Origin: UBA7374 sp049890275 | Lineage (GTDB): Bacteria; Verrucomicrobiota; Verrucomicrobiia; Opitutales; Coraliomargaritaceae | Assembly: GCA_049890275.1 (NCBI GenBank) | Contig: JBMHBT010000010.1 | Coordinates: forward strand, 1-55,869 | Length of the DNA: 55,869 nt | Reading direction: 5' to 3' | Translations under genes and position numbers: made by a program | Notes under the pieces: model-generated | The model's input: the letters and a program-made list of their open reading frames with translations, nothing else | What the model was told of the DNA's origin: nothing | The model's database searches: none | Part shown: one piece after another, positions 9,131 to 16,952 of the stretch | Layout of the letters: the number at the start of each line of letters is the position of its first letter | Numbering within the stretch: position 1 is the first letter of the stretch

Positions 9131-11636
9131 GGAACCACTCCGGGTCACCGGATTTCCAGTCGGGGTCGAGTGTTGCTTGCAGGTGTTTGCCGAAGTGTTT
9201 GGAGGTCGATCTTTCGCCAAGCGCCTGGCTCAGTACGTAGAGTCCGTACTTGGGTCGAGTTAGGGCAACGTAGGCGGTGCAGAGGTCGTTGTAGCGAGCC
9301 TCCGCCTCCAGTTGTTTGCGTCTGGCGTTGAGTTCGGGATCTTGTTCGGCGATGTCTTTTGTCGGAAGGAGTGTGCCCCATTGGGGGTCGCGTTTGTCCG
9401 GTCCGAGGACAAGTGCATTGCTGCTGCTGCCGGATCCGGATTTGTCCAGTCCGGCAACGATGACCATGTCAAAACCGAGTCCTTTGGCCTGATGCACAGT
9501 CATGAGCCGTACTGTGTCATCAGCTTCGGCTTCCTGTAATTGGAGGCTTTCAACAAACTTGATAAACTCTCCGATCCCTTCCCGCGAAGAGCGTTGCTCG
9601 TCAAAGGCTTCGGCCACGGCGACGATGGCTTCTGCCCGGGCAATGAGGAAGCCTTCTTCCGGGTCGAGATTGGCACCATCAATCCAGTTGCGCAGGGTGG
9701 GGGCATAGCCGTTTTCAGCGATGGACTGAACGGTGTGACTGCGGAAGGCTTCCGGTTCATGGAGTCCCCAGGCTGTGGCAGAAGGAAAGCCACTGGCAAT
9801 GGCAAGAGAGAGTGTATCGTCCGGGTGTGCGGCGGTTCGCAGGGCAGCGAGCAGGGCGGCGCCGAGGGGGTTGTCGACGCAGGGGTTGGATTTGCCTTCG
9901 ACGGCTACAGGGATGCCTTCGGATTGAAGGTAAGCGGCGAGCGCAGCTACTTCATCGTTTTTGCGCAGGAGAATGGCGCAATCGATGTCCCGTTTGAGTG
10001 GATCGACTTGGGCGAGGATTTTCCAGATCTCAAGGAACTGCGGATCGATGGTTGCATCCGGATCTTTTTCTACTGCATGCCAGGCAGCGTAGCCGGGTCG
10101 ATCCAGATTGTTTGCAGCCACGCTGTGCTCGTTCCACCCGGTTTGCCACTTATCGACCGTGGCCTGAGGGAGTTGGAGGGTGTCGGCGAGTTGAGCAACG
10201 CTATCGAAAACGGTGTTCACCATTTCGATAATGGGAGGCGAGGAGCGCCAGGAAGCGGATAGGGGGGCAGCCTCTTCGATGCCTCCGGCATAGTGCTTGT
10301 GGATTTCGTGGAAGAGGTCGGAGTCGCCGCCGCGCCAGCCATAAATGGCTTGTTTGGTGTCGCCCACATAGAAGAAGCTGCGTGTGCCCGAGTCGTCCAT
10401 CAGGACTTCTTCAATGAAGGTGCGGAGAATGCTCCACTGCGTTCGGCTGGTGTCCTGAAATTCGTCCAGTAGCCAGTGGTCAAATTTCTGGTCGAGGCGA
10501 TAGGCTACGCGACGGCGCCAGGCATCGGCGGTTTCAAAGTCTTCCGTCTCCGAGGCGCGTTTAGCCAGTAGTTCAGTGATATCGCTAAAGGTAACGAGGC
10601 CGGCTCCCCGCACTTGTTCTTCATAGATGGATTCGTAGCCGGTCATGAAATCGTGAATTCCGGCGGATCGTTCCAAAAGTGCGCGAAACTCGTCTTTGAG
10701 GAGAGTTGCCAACAATTCAGTACGCGCAGTACACACCGCTTCGTTCAATTCCAGCCAACCGGTCTTTTTGCGAGTGATTTGCAGGTGGCCGTTTTTAGGC
10801 TCTTTGCAAAGGCGTTTTTCAACGAAGTCTTTTACTTCCTGACTCCATGGACGACCTGCTTCGAAGCGTTCTACGGCAGCCAGCTCGTCTTCGAATTTTT
10901 CGACGGCTTCGGGCGATAAATTTGGATGGGTTTCTTTTACAATGCGCCGAAGGTTTTCGACTGCTGGAGTGACTTCTCCTGCTTCGGAAAAGGGGGTTCC
11001 TTTGGGTCCCCAGATGGCTTTTGGATTGCCCCAACGAATGTCTTTGGGGGTTTCACAGTAGCGTTCGTGGAGGTTGCCGATTTGTGAGAGCAGGGTCTGG
11101 AAGATGTTGCGTTCACCGTTTCTTCGGGTGATCAGCCGCAGTTGATCGATCATCGACTGAAGGGCGGCATCGTTGCCGATGCTTGCCGAAAAACAGGCGG
11201 CGAGAGCGCGTTCGCGGGCCGATTCGAGGGCGGCGCCGTCGGCGATGGCAAAGTCTTCGGGGAGGCCGGTTTCAAGGGGAAACTGGCGGGCCATGCGGGC
11301 GAAGAAACTATCGATTGTACCGAGGCCGAGTCGTCCGAAATGCTGGACAATGTGGGCGAGCAATGTGCGGCAATCTTCAGCGGAGAGTGTTCTTATTCCG
11401 GTGTCTCCAGCGAGAGCTGCCAGTTTCTTCGGGTCTTCGGCTGCCGTGGCAATGCGTTCGAGGAGTTGATCAAGGAATTCGCCGGCAGATTTTCGGGTGA
11501 AGGTAAGGGCGGCAATTTTGTCCGCTTCCACTCCAAGAAGTAGAAGCTGAATGATACGCGTGGTGAGGGCGTAGGTCTTCCCGCTGCCCGCGTTGGCCAG
11601 GAGCATTTCGTTGGCGATGTTTTCCGGCGGTTTCAT
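9114..11636 (-). CDS. UvrD/Rep-family helicase, AddA-like without nuclease domain
   Basis: Superfamily 1A helicase of 840 residues, probably the motor of an AddAB-type end-resection complex in double-strand-break repair. Visible motifs: Walker A LANAGSGKTYALTTR (residues about 13-27), LTFTRKSAGEF, DEFQDTSRTQWSIL (Walker B), GDTKQAIYGWRGGDSD, LMTVHQAKGLGFD (motif V) and AYVALTRPKYGLYVL (motif VI). B. subtilis AddA is roughly 1,200 residues and ends in a PD-(D/E)xK nuclease. Here the protein stops soon after motif VI, so that domain is missing. The start ATG overlaps the stop of the upstream partner by one base (TGATG), so the two are coupled. Confidence 0.85.
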   Translation of the reverse strand: MKPPENIANEMLLANAGSGKTYALTTRIIQLLLLGVEADKIAALTFTRKSAGEFLDQLLERIATAAEDPKKLAALAGDTGIRTLSAEDCRTLLAHIVQHFGRLGLGTIDSFFARMARQFPLETGLPEDFAIADGAALESARERALAACFSASIGNDAALQSMIDQLRLITRRNGERNIFQTLLSQIGNLHERYCETPKDIRWGNPKAIWGPKGTPFSEAGEVTPAVENLRRIVKETHPNLSPEAVEKFEDELAAVERFEAGRPWSQEVKDFVEKRLCKEPKNGHLQITRKKTGWLELNEAVCTARTELLATLLKDEFRALLERSAGIHDFMTGYESIYEEQVRGAGLVTFSDITELLAKRASETEDFETADAWRRRVAYRLDQKFDHWLLDEFQDTSRTQWSILRTFIEEVLMDDSGTRSFFYVGDTKQAIYGWRGGDSDLFHEIHKHYAGGIEEAAPLSASWRSSPPIIEMVNTVFDSVAQLADTLQLPQATVDKWQTGWNEHSVAANNLDRPGYAAWHAVEKDPDATIDPQFLEIWKILAQVDPLKRDIDCAILLRKNDEVAALAAYLQSEGIPVAVEGKSNPCVDNPLGAALLAALRTAAHPDDTLSLAIASGFPSATAWGLHEPEAFRSHTVQSIAENGYAPTLRNWIDGANLDPEEGFLIARAEAIVAVAEAFDEQRSSREGIGEFIKFVESLQLQEAEADDTVRLMTVHQAKGLGFDMVIVAGLDKSGSGSSSNALVLGPDKRDPQWGTLLPTKDIAEQDPELNARRKQLEAEARYNDLCTAYVALTRPKYGLYVLSQALGERSTSKHFGKHLQATLDPDWKSGDPEWFLTSFR

Positions 11637-14446
11637 CAGGAGGCTCCTTGTAATCGCTCAATGGTTTCGGGGTGAATACTGGCTTCCGGGGTGCCATTGA
11701 CAAAGAGCGGTGCGTAGGGGTCTTCCCAGCTGCCTCGGAAAGGTCGCGGTGGCCAGAAGATACCTTGCTCGATATTTTCTACGATGGCTTGGGCGCACTG
11801 CAAGGCAGACGGATAGGCTTGGGGGTTGGCTCCGTCATCAAGTTCCTCAAATGGCCGAATGGCGGTTTCGTAAGGATCGGAGGGCAGAATGAAGTAGGCA
11901 GTGGAGGGGGGCTGCGTATTCGGTATCTGTTTATGCCAATGCTCGAGAATATTTCGGTAGAGGGGGAGTTGCAGGTCGATCCATGCTTTGTCGGATTCTC
12001 TGTCTTTGTTGACTAGTCGAATTTCTGCTTCGGGCAACCATCCGGCGGAGGCGGCGCCGAGGTGCTTGCTCGCGGGATCCGCCGCTGTGCTGAAGGTTTT
12101 ATAGTCCATTACGCGCCACGCTTGGCTTTCGGCATGGCGGTCGATACGGTCGACGACTCCGGAGAGGGGGAGCGATCCAATGTGAATTGGCTGGGCATCA
12201 TCTGCAGCGAGCTTGCGTTCGACGTCTACGATCAACCAGCCTTCGGCGAAAGTTTGCGCTTGTGCCCGGGCGAAGGCGACCAGTCGCGTTCGCGCATTGG
12301 CGATTTGTATTTGTACGGCGGGCGATGGCTTGGGGCCGAATTGTATTACAGTGGCTTCTTCAAATGCTTTCAGAACGAGCGGGCGTATCTCGTCTTCGGT
12401 CATGTTGAGCATGGCCTCGTTTCGGCTAATTGCGATCCTTCCGAAGGATTCCAGTGCCTGATGAATGAGTGTACCGAATGTGGCGGCATTCATCTCGCGG
12501 GCGGCGGGGGTGAAGGCATCGAGCTTGAGAACGTGCTTGAGGCAGAAACGGAAAGGGCAGGCGAGGTAGTCTTTGAATTGGGTGGGGCTGATTTTAGAAA
12601 GGGTCAGTGATGTTTCTTCGGGCAATTGCCAGCGCCAGGCCGTTTGGCGGCGAGGTCGGATCTTTGTTGATTCCTGTTTGACGCTGAGCTGGAGGACGCG
12701 TTGGGGCAGGTCTTTAGGCGGGCAGCGCAGGAGTAGACGGGAGGGGCGGTTGGGGTTTCCTTCCGCATCGAATTTACTGTAGCTGCAGAGTATTTTGCTG
12801 TCGATTCGGGATCGGAGCAGGCAATCGAGGAGGTAGGCATCGCGGGCTAGGCGCGAGTCGTTGTTAGACAGGCCAAGATCGGCGCGGATTGAATCGGGGA
12901 GGAAGGGGTGCCCGTCAATCGTTCCGGGCAAGCGGCCTTCGATCAGTCCGCAGAGGACTAGTGCAGGTGTATCCTGCCAAGGTGCCTCAAGCCACCCGTT
13001 GAGGGCGACTTCTTCGGGAAGGGCCGCTCGCTGAAGCTGTTCGGAACGCAGGGCGCGGGAAAATACGGCAGCGAATCCTTCGGGCCAATGGGAAAAGGCG
13101 GGAGATCTAGCCAGAGCTTCACCCAATTCAATGACTCGATCGGCGGCTCGATTCTCTGTTTGGGATGCTCCGGCGAAGACTTGGCGAACGAGTTCAAGTC
13201 CGTCTTTCTTCAGCAGGGCTTGAACAGCAGCTAAGAGCCGGCGGGCTCTGGAACGGGCGTAACTAATTTTTCCGGCAGCATTCTCGGGCAGAGGAATGGC
13301 GGCGGCGGATTGTCCCTGCTCGAGGGTTGCGGATACGGTCTCAGCTAAGAGGTAATCACAGGCGGCAAGCGCTTCTTCCGAGGACAGTGGATTTTCCAGT
13401 TGGAAGCTTTGGGTGAATGCGGGCAGTTCAAGCAGACGACGGAGTGTTCGCAGGTCACGGTTTGCGCGGAAGCATTCCCATTCAATAGCAATAACTGCAG
13501 CCTGTGATTGGATGAGACGCTCTCCGTCCGGGTTGTAAGCTTGCAGGCCCTGAGTCCAAAGTTCGGTTTTGAAGGGCTTGCTCAGTTTTGGGTCTGCTAA
13601 AATGATACTGCAGTGATTGGCCGGAGCTTCTTTGTGGGCATAGGCAATGGAATTTTTGGCTTCTTCGCTGGCTTCGGCGGCGACTTGGATTTGATCCGGC
13701 GATAGCTCGATGGGGCAGGCAGACCAAATATCGGGTTTGGGGCGGCCCCATGAATCAAATGAGTCTGTAATGCCTTCCGGTTTCCAGATCAGAATGTCTA
13801 TTGTGGTGCCTCGCTCTTGGAGTTGTCGTGCATAGTGTTCCAGAGCGACGGGCAGGTCGGGTATACAGGCGACGACGAGGTGTTTAATGCTTGGATCCGG
13901 CTCTTTGATTTGGGCGAGGCGTGCTTCGTTGGGGTCGATCCGATCCCAAGAATGCAGTTGGTTCAGATACAGATGATAGAGTTCTGCCAGGGCGCGCCAG
14001 CGGGCAGAGTCATCAAAGCCGGGAGCCGTGATTCGAATTTCAGCCGGACTTTGTGCGGCTTCGGCCAGTTGATCGCAAAGTCCGCTGAGGATGCCGGCTG
14101 CTTTCAGGTGTTCATGAGTTGATTCCGGTTGCTTAGTCTCGAAGAGTGGTCGGAGGAGTGAAGTTTTGGCCTTACCCAAGACGATTGCCCATGCGGCCTC
14201 TTGTTCGTAGCGGCTGGCCAATCCGGGATGATCCGGAAGAAGAGCCTGCATCGGTTGACTGAACACGGGAGAGGGTACCCCGGCTTTTTGGAGGGCTTGG
14301 TCGATACGACGAGCCGCTCCAGAGGTGGATGTGAGTACTTGCACACCGCTGGGTTCAATCAATCGTTCCTGCATTCCCTGAGCTAAAAAAACCGCGACTT
14401 GTTGTGCCAGTGGCGCGACTTTTTCCAAATAGTTCAGGGTTTTCAC
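11636..14446 (-). CDS. PD-(D/E)xK nuclease-family protein, AddB-like
   Basis: 936 residues with a GTG start at 14446. The N-terminal two thirds look like an inactivated helicase (no clear Walker A; LVLCGLIEGRLPGTIDGHPF resembles the AddB/RecC-type GLxEGxxPG motif). The C-terminal third is a RecB-type nuclease: SPTQFKDYLACPFRFCLKHV, GTLIHQALESF (His), WRVMDYKTFS (Asp and Lys of the active site) and DLQLPLYRNIL (QLxLY motif). The C-terminal cysteine cluster that forms the Fe-S site of B. subtilis AddB is not present. With the next gene it forms a two-gene AddAB-like unit in which only this subunit carries a nuclease. Confidence 0.82.
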   Translation of the reverse strand: MKTLNYLEKVAPLAQQVAVFLAQGMQERLIEPSGVQVLTSTSGAARRIDQALQKAGVPSPVFSQPMQALLPDHPGLASRYEQEAAWAIVLGKAKTSLLRPLFETKQPESTHEHLKAAGILSGLCDQLAEAAQSPAEIRITAPGFDDSARWRALAELYHLYLNQLHSWDRIDPNEARLAQIKEPDPSIKHLVVACIPDLPVALEHYARQLQERGTTIDILIWKPEGITDSFDSWGRPKPDIWSACPIELSPDQIQVAAEASEEAKNSIAYAHKEAPANHCSIILADPKLSKPFKTELWTQGLQAYNPDGERLIQSQAAVIAIEWECFRANRDLRTLRRLLELPAFTQSFQLENPLSSEEALAACDYLLAETVSATLEQGQSAAAIPLPENAAGKISYARSRARRLLAAVQALLKKDGLELVRQVFAGASQTENRAADRVIELGEALARSPAFSHWPEGFAAVFSRALRSEQLQRAALPEEVALNGWLEAPWQDTPALVLCGLIEGRLPGTIDGHPFLPDSIRADLGLSNNDSRLARDAYLLDCLLRSRIDSKILCSYSKFDAEGNPNRPSRLLLRCPPKDLPQRVLQLSVKQESTKIRPRRQTAWRWQLPEETSLTLSKISPTQFKDYLACPFRFCLKHVLKLDAFTPAAREMNAATFGTLIHQALESFGRIAISRNEAMLNMTEDEIRPLVLKAFEEATVIQFGPKPSPAVQIQIANARTRLVAFARAQAQTFAEGWLIVDVERKLAADDAQPIHIGSLPLSGVVDRIDRHAESQAWRVMDYKTFSTAADPASKHLGAASAGWLPEAEIRLVNKDRESDKAWIDLQLPLYRNILEHWHKQIPNTQPPSTAYFILPSDPYETAIRPFEELDDGANPQAYPSALQCAQAIVENIEQGIFWPPRPFRGSWEDPYAPLFVNGTPEASIHPETIERLQGAS

Positions 14447-14603
14447 GATAAAGAGAAAAGCCCGTTAATTTATTGAAATAAAGCTCTTTATCAAAAGTGG
14501 GGAATTTTACGCACTTCAAAATCTGCAATGTTACGGACTATTAGCGATTCTTCCTGTCTTCTAAGTATATGCAAATAGATGACTTATGAGAGTTTTACAC
14601 AGA

Positions 14604-14612
14604 TTATTCACA
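14604..14612 (+). promoter_or_regulatory. DnaA-box-like sequence upstream of mraZ
   Basis: TTATTCACA matches the relaxed DnaA box TTATNCACA. A weaker TTTTACACA lies at 14593-14601. They lie in the 243-bp AT-rich gap between the divergent addB-like gene and mraZ (14447-14689). A single 9-mer arises easily by chance in AT-rich DNA, so this is only a candidate. Confidence 0.3.
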
Positions 14613-14641
14613 TAAAATTGTAACAAAAACAGCTTGACGAG

Positions 14642-14666
14642 TGGGGCAAAATGGGGCGAATTGGGT
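14642..14666 (+). promoter_or_regulatory. Probable MraZ operator (three TGGG repeats)
   Basis: Three direct repeats TGGGG, TGGGG and TGGGT start at 14642, 14652 and 14662, exactly 10 bp apart with 5-bp spacers, and end 23 bp before the mraZ ATG. E. coli MraZ is known to bind three or more TGGGN repeats separated by 5 bp upstream of its own gene. A TTGACG (14634-14639) lies just upstream and could be a -35 element, so binding would cover the promoter. This suggests MraZ autoregulation of the whole dcw cluster. Confidence 0.85.
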
Positions 14667-14689
14667 GTAATTGTAGAATTTATTCACCT

Positions 14690-15151
14690 ATGTCAGTATC
14701 CAATCCAAGCCGTTTTGTGGGCGTAAAGTGCCACAATATCGACGAGAAGGGGCGTCTCACGATTCCTTCTGCTTGGCGTCCAGGCTTAGAAACACCGGAT
14801 AATTTCTTTCTCGCGCTGCCCAACCCGGCCGGCTTCGTGACGGTTTATCCGCCTAAAATGATTGCCCAATTGGAGGAGCGAATTGCCCAGATTAGTATGG
14901 GTGATATGGATGCGCAGCAGGCGCTGACTGATTTAATGTCGATGGCCCACAGCTTCAGCTGCGACAAGCAGGGGCGGATCAATTTAAACGATGAACTATT
15001 GGCATTTGCCGGTATCGCGAAGGGGGCCGTCCTCGTCGGTAAGCTGACTTCCTTTAGCATCTACAGTGAGGAAGCGTACAAGACGATGCAGGGTTCGGGG
15101 CCGACAGATCCGGCCAAGCAAGCCGCCATTTTTAAACAGTTTGGGCTCTAA
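14690..15151 (+). CDS. mraZ: Transcriptional regulator MraZ
   Basis: DNA-binding autoregulator at the head of the dcw cluster. 153 residues from the ATG at 14690 (MSVSNPSRFVG); an upstream in-frame ATG at 14651 falls inside the TGGG repeats and is rejected. It contains the two AbrB/MraZ half-domains, each with the conserved DxxGR motif: HNIDEKGRLTIPSAWR near residue 14 and SCDKQGRINLNDELLAFAGI near residue 88. Position directly before rsmH is the standard arrangement. See the operator at 14642-14666. Confidence 0.95.
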   Translation: MSVSNPSRFVGVKCHNIDEKGRLTIPSAWRPGLETPDNFFLALPNPAGFVTVYPPKMIAQLEERIAQISMGDMDAQQALTDLMSMAHSFSCDKQGRINLNDELLAFAGIAKGAVLVGKLTSFSIYSEEAYKTMQGSGPTDPAKQAAIFKQFGL

Positions 15152-15169
15152 TGTAAGGAGGTAAATCGA

Positions 15170-15406
15170 ATGTCACCTGTTCTACAAAATATCGCCCGCG
15201 AGAATTTCCGAAGTTCCGGCTACATCAGCCATCCGGTATCGGAGCCTCCGAGTCATTGGTGTTTTGTGAAAGCCCCTTCCAGTCCTTTTTCCGCAACGGA
15301 TACTCTGCAAACGGTGCTGCAACGCCGTGTGCAGGCTCAAGAACGCACCCACCCTAAAAGACCCTCACTCCTTCGCTTCTGCCTGAATGTTATCCTCCGT
15401 CGATGA
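15170..15406 (+). CDS. Small basic protein between mraZ and rsmH
   Basis: 78 residues, with a near-perfect Shine-Dalgarno AAGGAGGT at 15155-15162, 7 bases before the ATG. This is the strongest ribosome-binding site I noticed in the window and the main reason to believe the gene. It begins 18 bp after mraZ and runs 20 bp into rsmH in another frame, so it could couple translation of rsmH to upstream ribosomes. The product is rich in Arg, Pro and Ser and has no membrane segment or recognised motif. Function unknown. Confidence 0.65.
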   Translation: MSPVLQNIARENFRSSGYISHPVSEPPSHWCFVKAPSSPFSATDTLQTVLQRRVQAQERTHPKRPSLLRFCLNVILRR

Positions 15407-16370
15407 TGTTTTTAATCCCGCCACTTACGGCGGCCATGTCCCCGTTCTTCTCAACGAGACGCTAGCGGCTCTTGATCCGCGTCCCGGGGCAAAAATTCTC
15501 GATGCAACTTTTGGTGGTGGCGGTCATACACGCGCAATACTGGAGGCCGCGGAGGAAGTGAGGGTCGTTGCGCTGGACCGTGATCCGGCGGCGGAAGAAC
15601 GAGCAGGGTCCCTGCTCAAGTCCTACGGTGAGCGTTTTCGTTTTTGCGCAATGAATTTCTGTGATTTGGAGGAACTGGATGAATCGGACTTCGATGGAAT
15701 TCTCTTTGATTTTGGCGTCTCTTCTTTTCAACTCGACAGCGCCGAGCGCGGTTTTTCCTTTCGCTACGATGCGCCTTTGGATATGCGGATGAATCCGAAT
15801 AAGGGTACGAGTGCTGCAGAATTTCTGGAGAGTGCAGATGAGGCCTCGTTGGTACGAGCGGTCCGTAACTACGGAGAGGAGAAGCGTTGGCGAAAGGTGG
15901 TTCAGTCAATTTTACAAGCGCGTGGATCGGGTCGGCTGCAGCGTACAGAATCACTGTCAACATTAGTTGCGGAAGCGGTCGGCCCGACTCGTGGACGCAA
16001 GAGTCTACATCCTGCGACCCGCACCTTTCAAGGGATACGAGTGGAGGTAAATGACGAATTGAATGCCATCGAGCGCGGTTTACCTGCGGCCTTTGAGCGC
16101 TTGGCAACTGGAGGTGTTCTCGCAGCGATCAGTTTTCATTCTTTGGAAGACCGCATAGTGAAACGCTTTTGCCGCCGGATGTCGGGTCGACCGGAGCACG
16201 CTGGAGATGACCGCACAATGGATCAACGAAGTGTGCGGGCAACCATGCTCTCGACTCGCCCGATTTCTGCCAGTGAGGCAGAGATTCAATCCAACCCGCG
16301 TAGTCGAAGTGCTCGGCTGCGAGCGATTCGACGCCTTCCTGAAGAACCCCCCACCAAGGAGTACCTATGA
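15387..16370 (+). CDS. rsmH: 16S rRNA (cytosine-1402-N4)-methyltransferase RsmH
   Basis: SAM-dependent methyltransferase (formerly MraW) that modifies C1402 in the ribosomal P site. 327 residues. Motifs: HVPVLLNETLAAL at the N-terminus, the SAM-binding ILDATFGGGGHTRAIL, VVALDRDPAA, the DGILFDFGVSSFQLD block, SLHPATRTFQGIRVEVNDEL and ISFHSLEDRIVKRF. All are characteristic. The stop overlaps the next start by ATGA. Confidence 0.96.
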   Translation: MLSSVDDVFNPATYGGHVPVLLNETLAALDPRPGAKILDATFGGGGHTRAILEAAEEVRVVALDRDPAAEERAGSLLKSYGERFRFCAMNFCDLEELDESDFDGILFDFGVSSFQLDSAERGFSFRYDAPLDMRMNPNKGTSAAEFLESADEASLVRAVRNYGEEKRWRKVVQSILQARGSGRLQRTESLSTLVAEAVGPTRGRKSLHPATRTFQGIRVEVNDELNAIERGLPAAFERLATGGVLAAISFHSLEDRIVKRFCRRMSGRPEHAGDDRTMDQRSVRATMLSTRPISASEAEIQSNPRSRSARLRAIRRLPEEPPTKEYL

Positions 16371-16753
16371 ACCTATCCCGTGCTCTACATTTTCGTATTT
16401 TCGGTATCGTCTTGATCATGATTGCTTGTTCCGTCGGCGGTGCATTCGCGATTGTCTGGATGCAGCAGCAAATCAACCGAACTGCGGTTCGTTGCCAAGG
16501 AATTGAACGCGAAATGGAGGAGGTCCTGCGGAAGCTTCGCTATCTGGATGAGCGTATCGCTAGCTTTCATCAACCGGTTGCGTTACAAGCCAAGGTTGCC
16601 GGTCGTTTGCGCCCGGCGGATCAGAACCAAATTGTCTGGGTACGTACTCCGCAGGTGGAAGACCGCGGAATCTACACTCGTAGAATGACGGAGGTATCTT
16701 CCGAGGTATCGATGAACTTATCTTTCCTAGAGCTTCAGGACGAAAGACGCTGA
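16367..16753 (+). CDS. ftsL: FtsL-like bitopic division protein
   Basis: 128 residues with one N-terminal membrane helix (residues about 9-31, FRIFGIVLIMIACSVGGAFAIV) and then a heptad-like coiled coil (MQQQINRTAVRCQGIEREMEEVLRKL). That is the FtsL/DivIC layout: short cytoplasmic tail, one TM, periplasmic coiled coil. FtsL bridges FtsQ/FtsB and FtsI/FtsW in the divisome. Sequence identity with FtsL is always low, so the call rests on topology and on its place between rsmH and ftsI, with an ATGA overlap with rsmH. Confidence 0.75.
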   Translation: MNLSRALHFRIFGIVLIMIACSVGGAFAIVWMQQQINRTAVRCQGIEREMEEVLRKLRYLDERIASFHQPVALQAKVAGRLRPADQNQIVWVRTPQVEDRGIYTRRMTEVSSEVSMNLSFLELQDERR

Positions 16754-16766
16754 AGCCGCTGTTCTC

Positions 16767-16943
16767 ATGTTGTACGTTACCTCCTCACACTACCGCCAAC
16801 CCGGCAAAGGTACTTCCAACGCGACTCCACTCGAGTGCTCGGTCCATCAACGAACCCTAGCAGCACCCCTTCGACCCTCCAAGCGTACCTTGCGTGCACT
16901 TGCCTACTTCCACTCGCTAACCCGCTTCAAGCGGACACCATAA
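16767..16943 (+). CDS. Possible 58-residue basic protein between ftsL and ftsI
   Basis: A short open frame fills the otherwise unexplained roughly 200-bp gap between ftsL-like and ftsI. It starts with MLYVTSSHYRQPGKG and ends FKRTP. It is Arg/Thr/Pro-rich, basic and soluble. No clear Shine-Dalgarno is visible. Its composition resembles the small protein at 15170. It may be a real small gene, a regulatory leader, or just an open frame in a spacer. Confidence 0.3.
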   Translation: MLYVTSSHYRQPGKGTSNATPLECSVHQRTLAAPLRPSKRTLRALAYFHSLTRFKRTP

Positions 16944-16952
16944 CCGAGTCGC

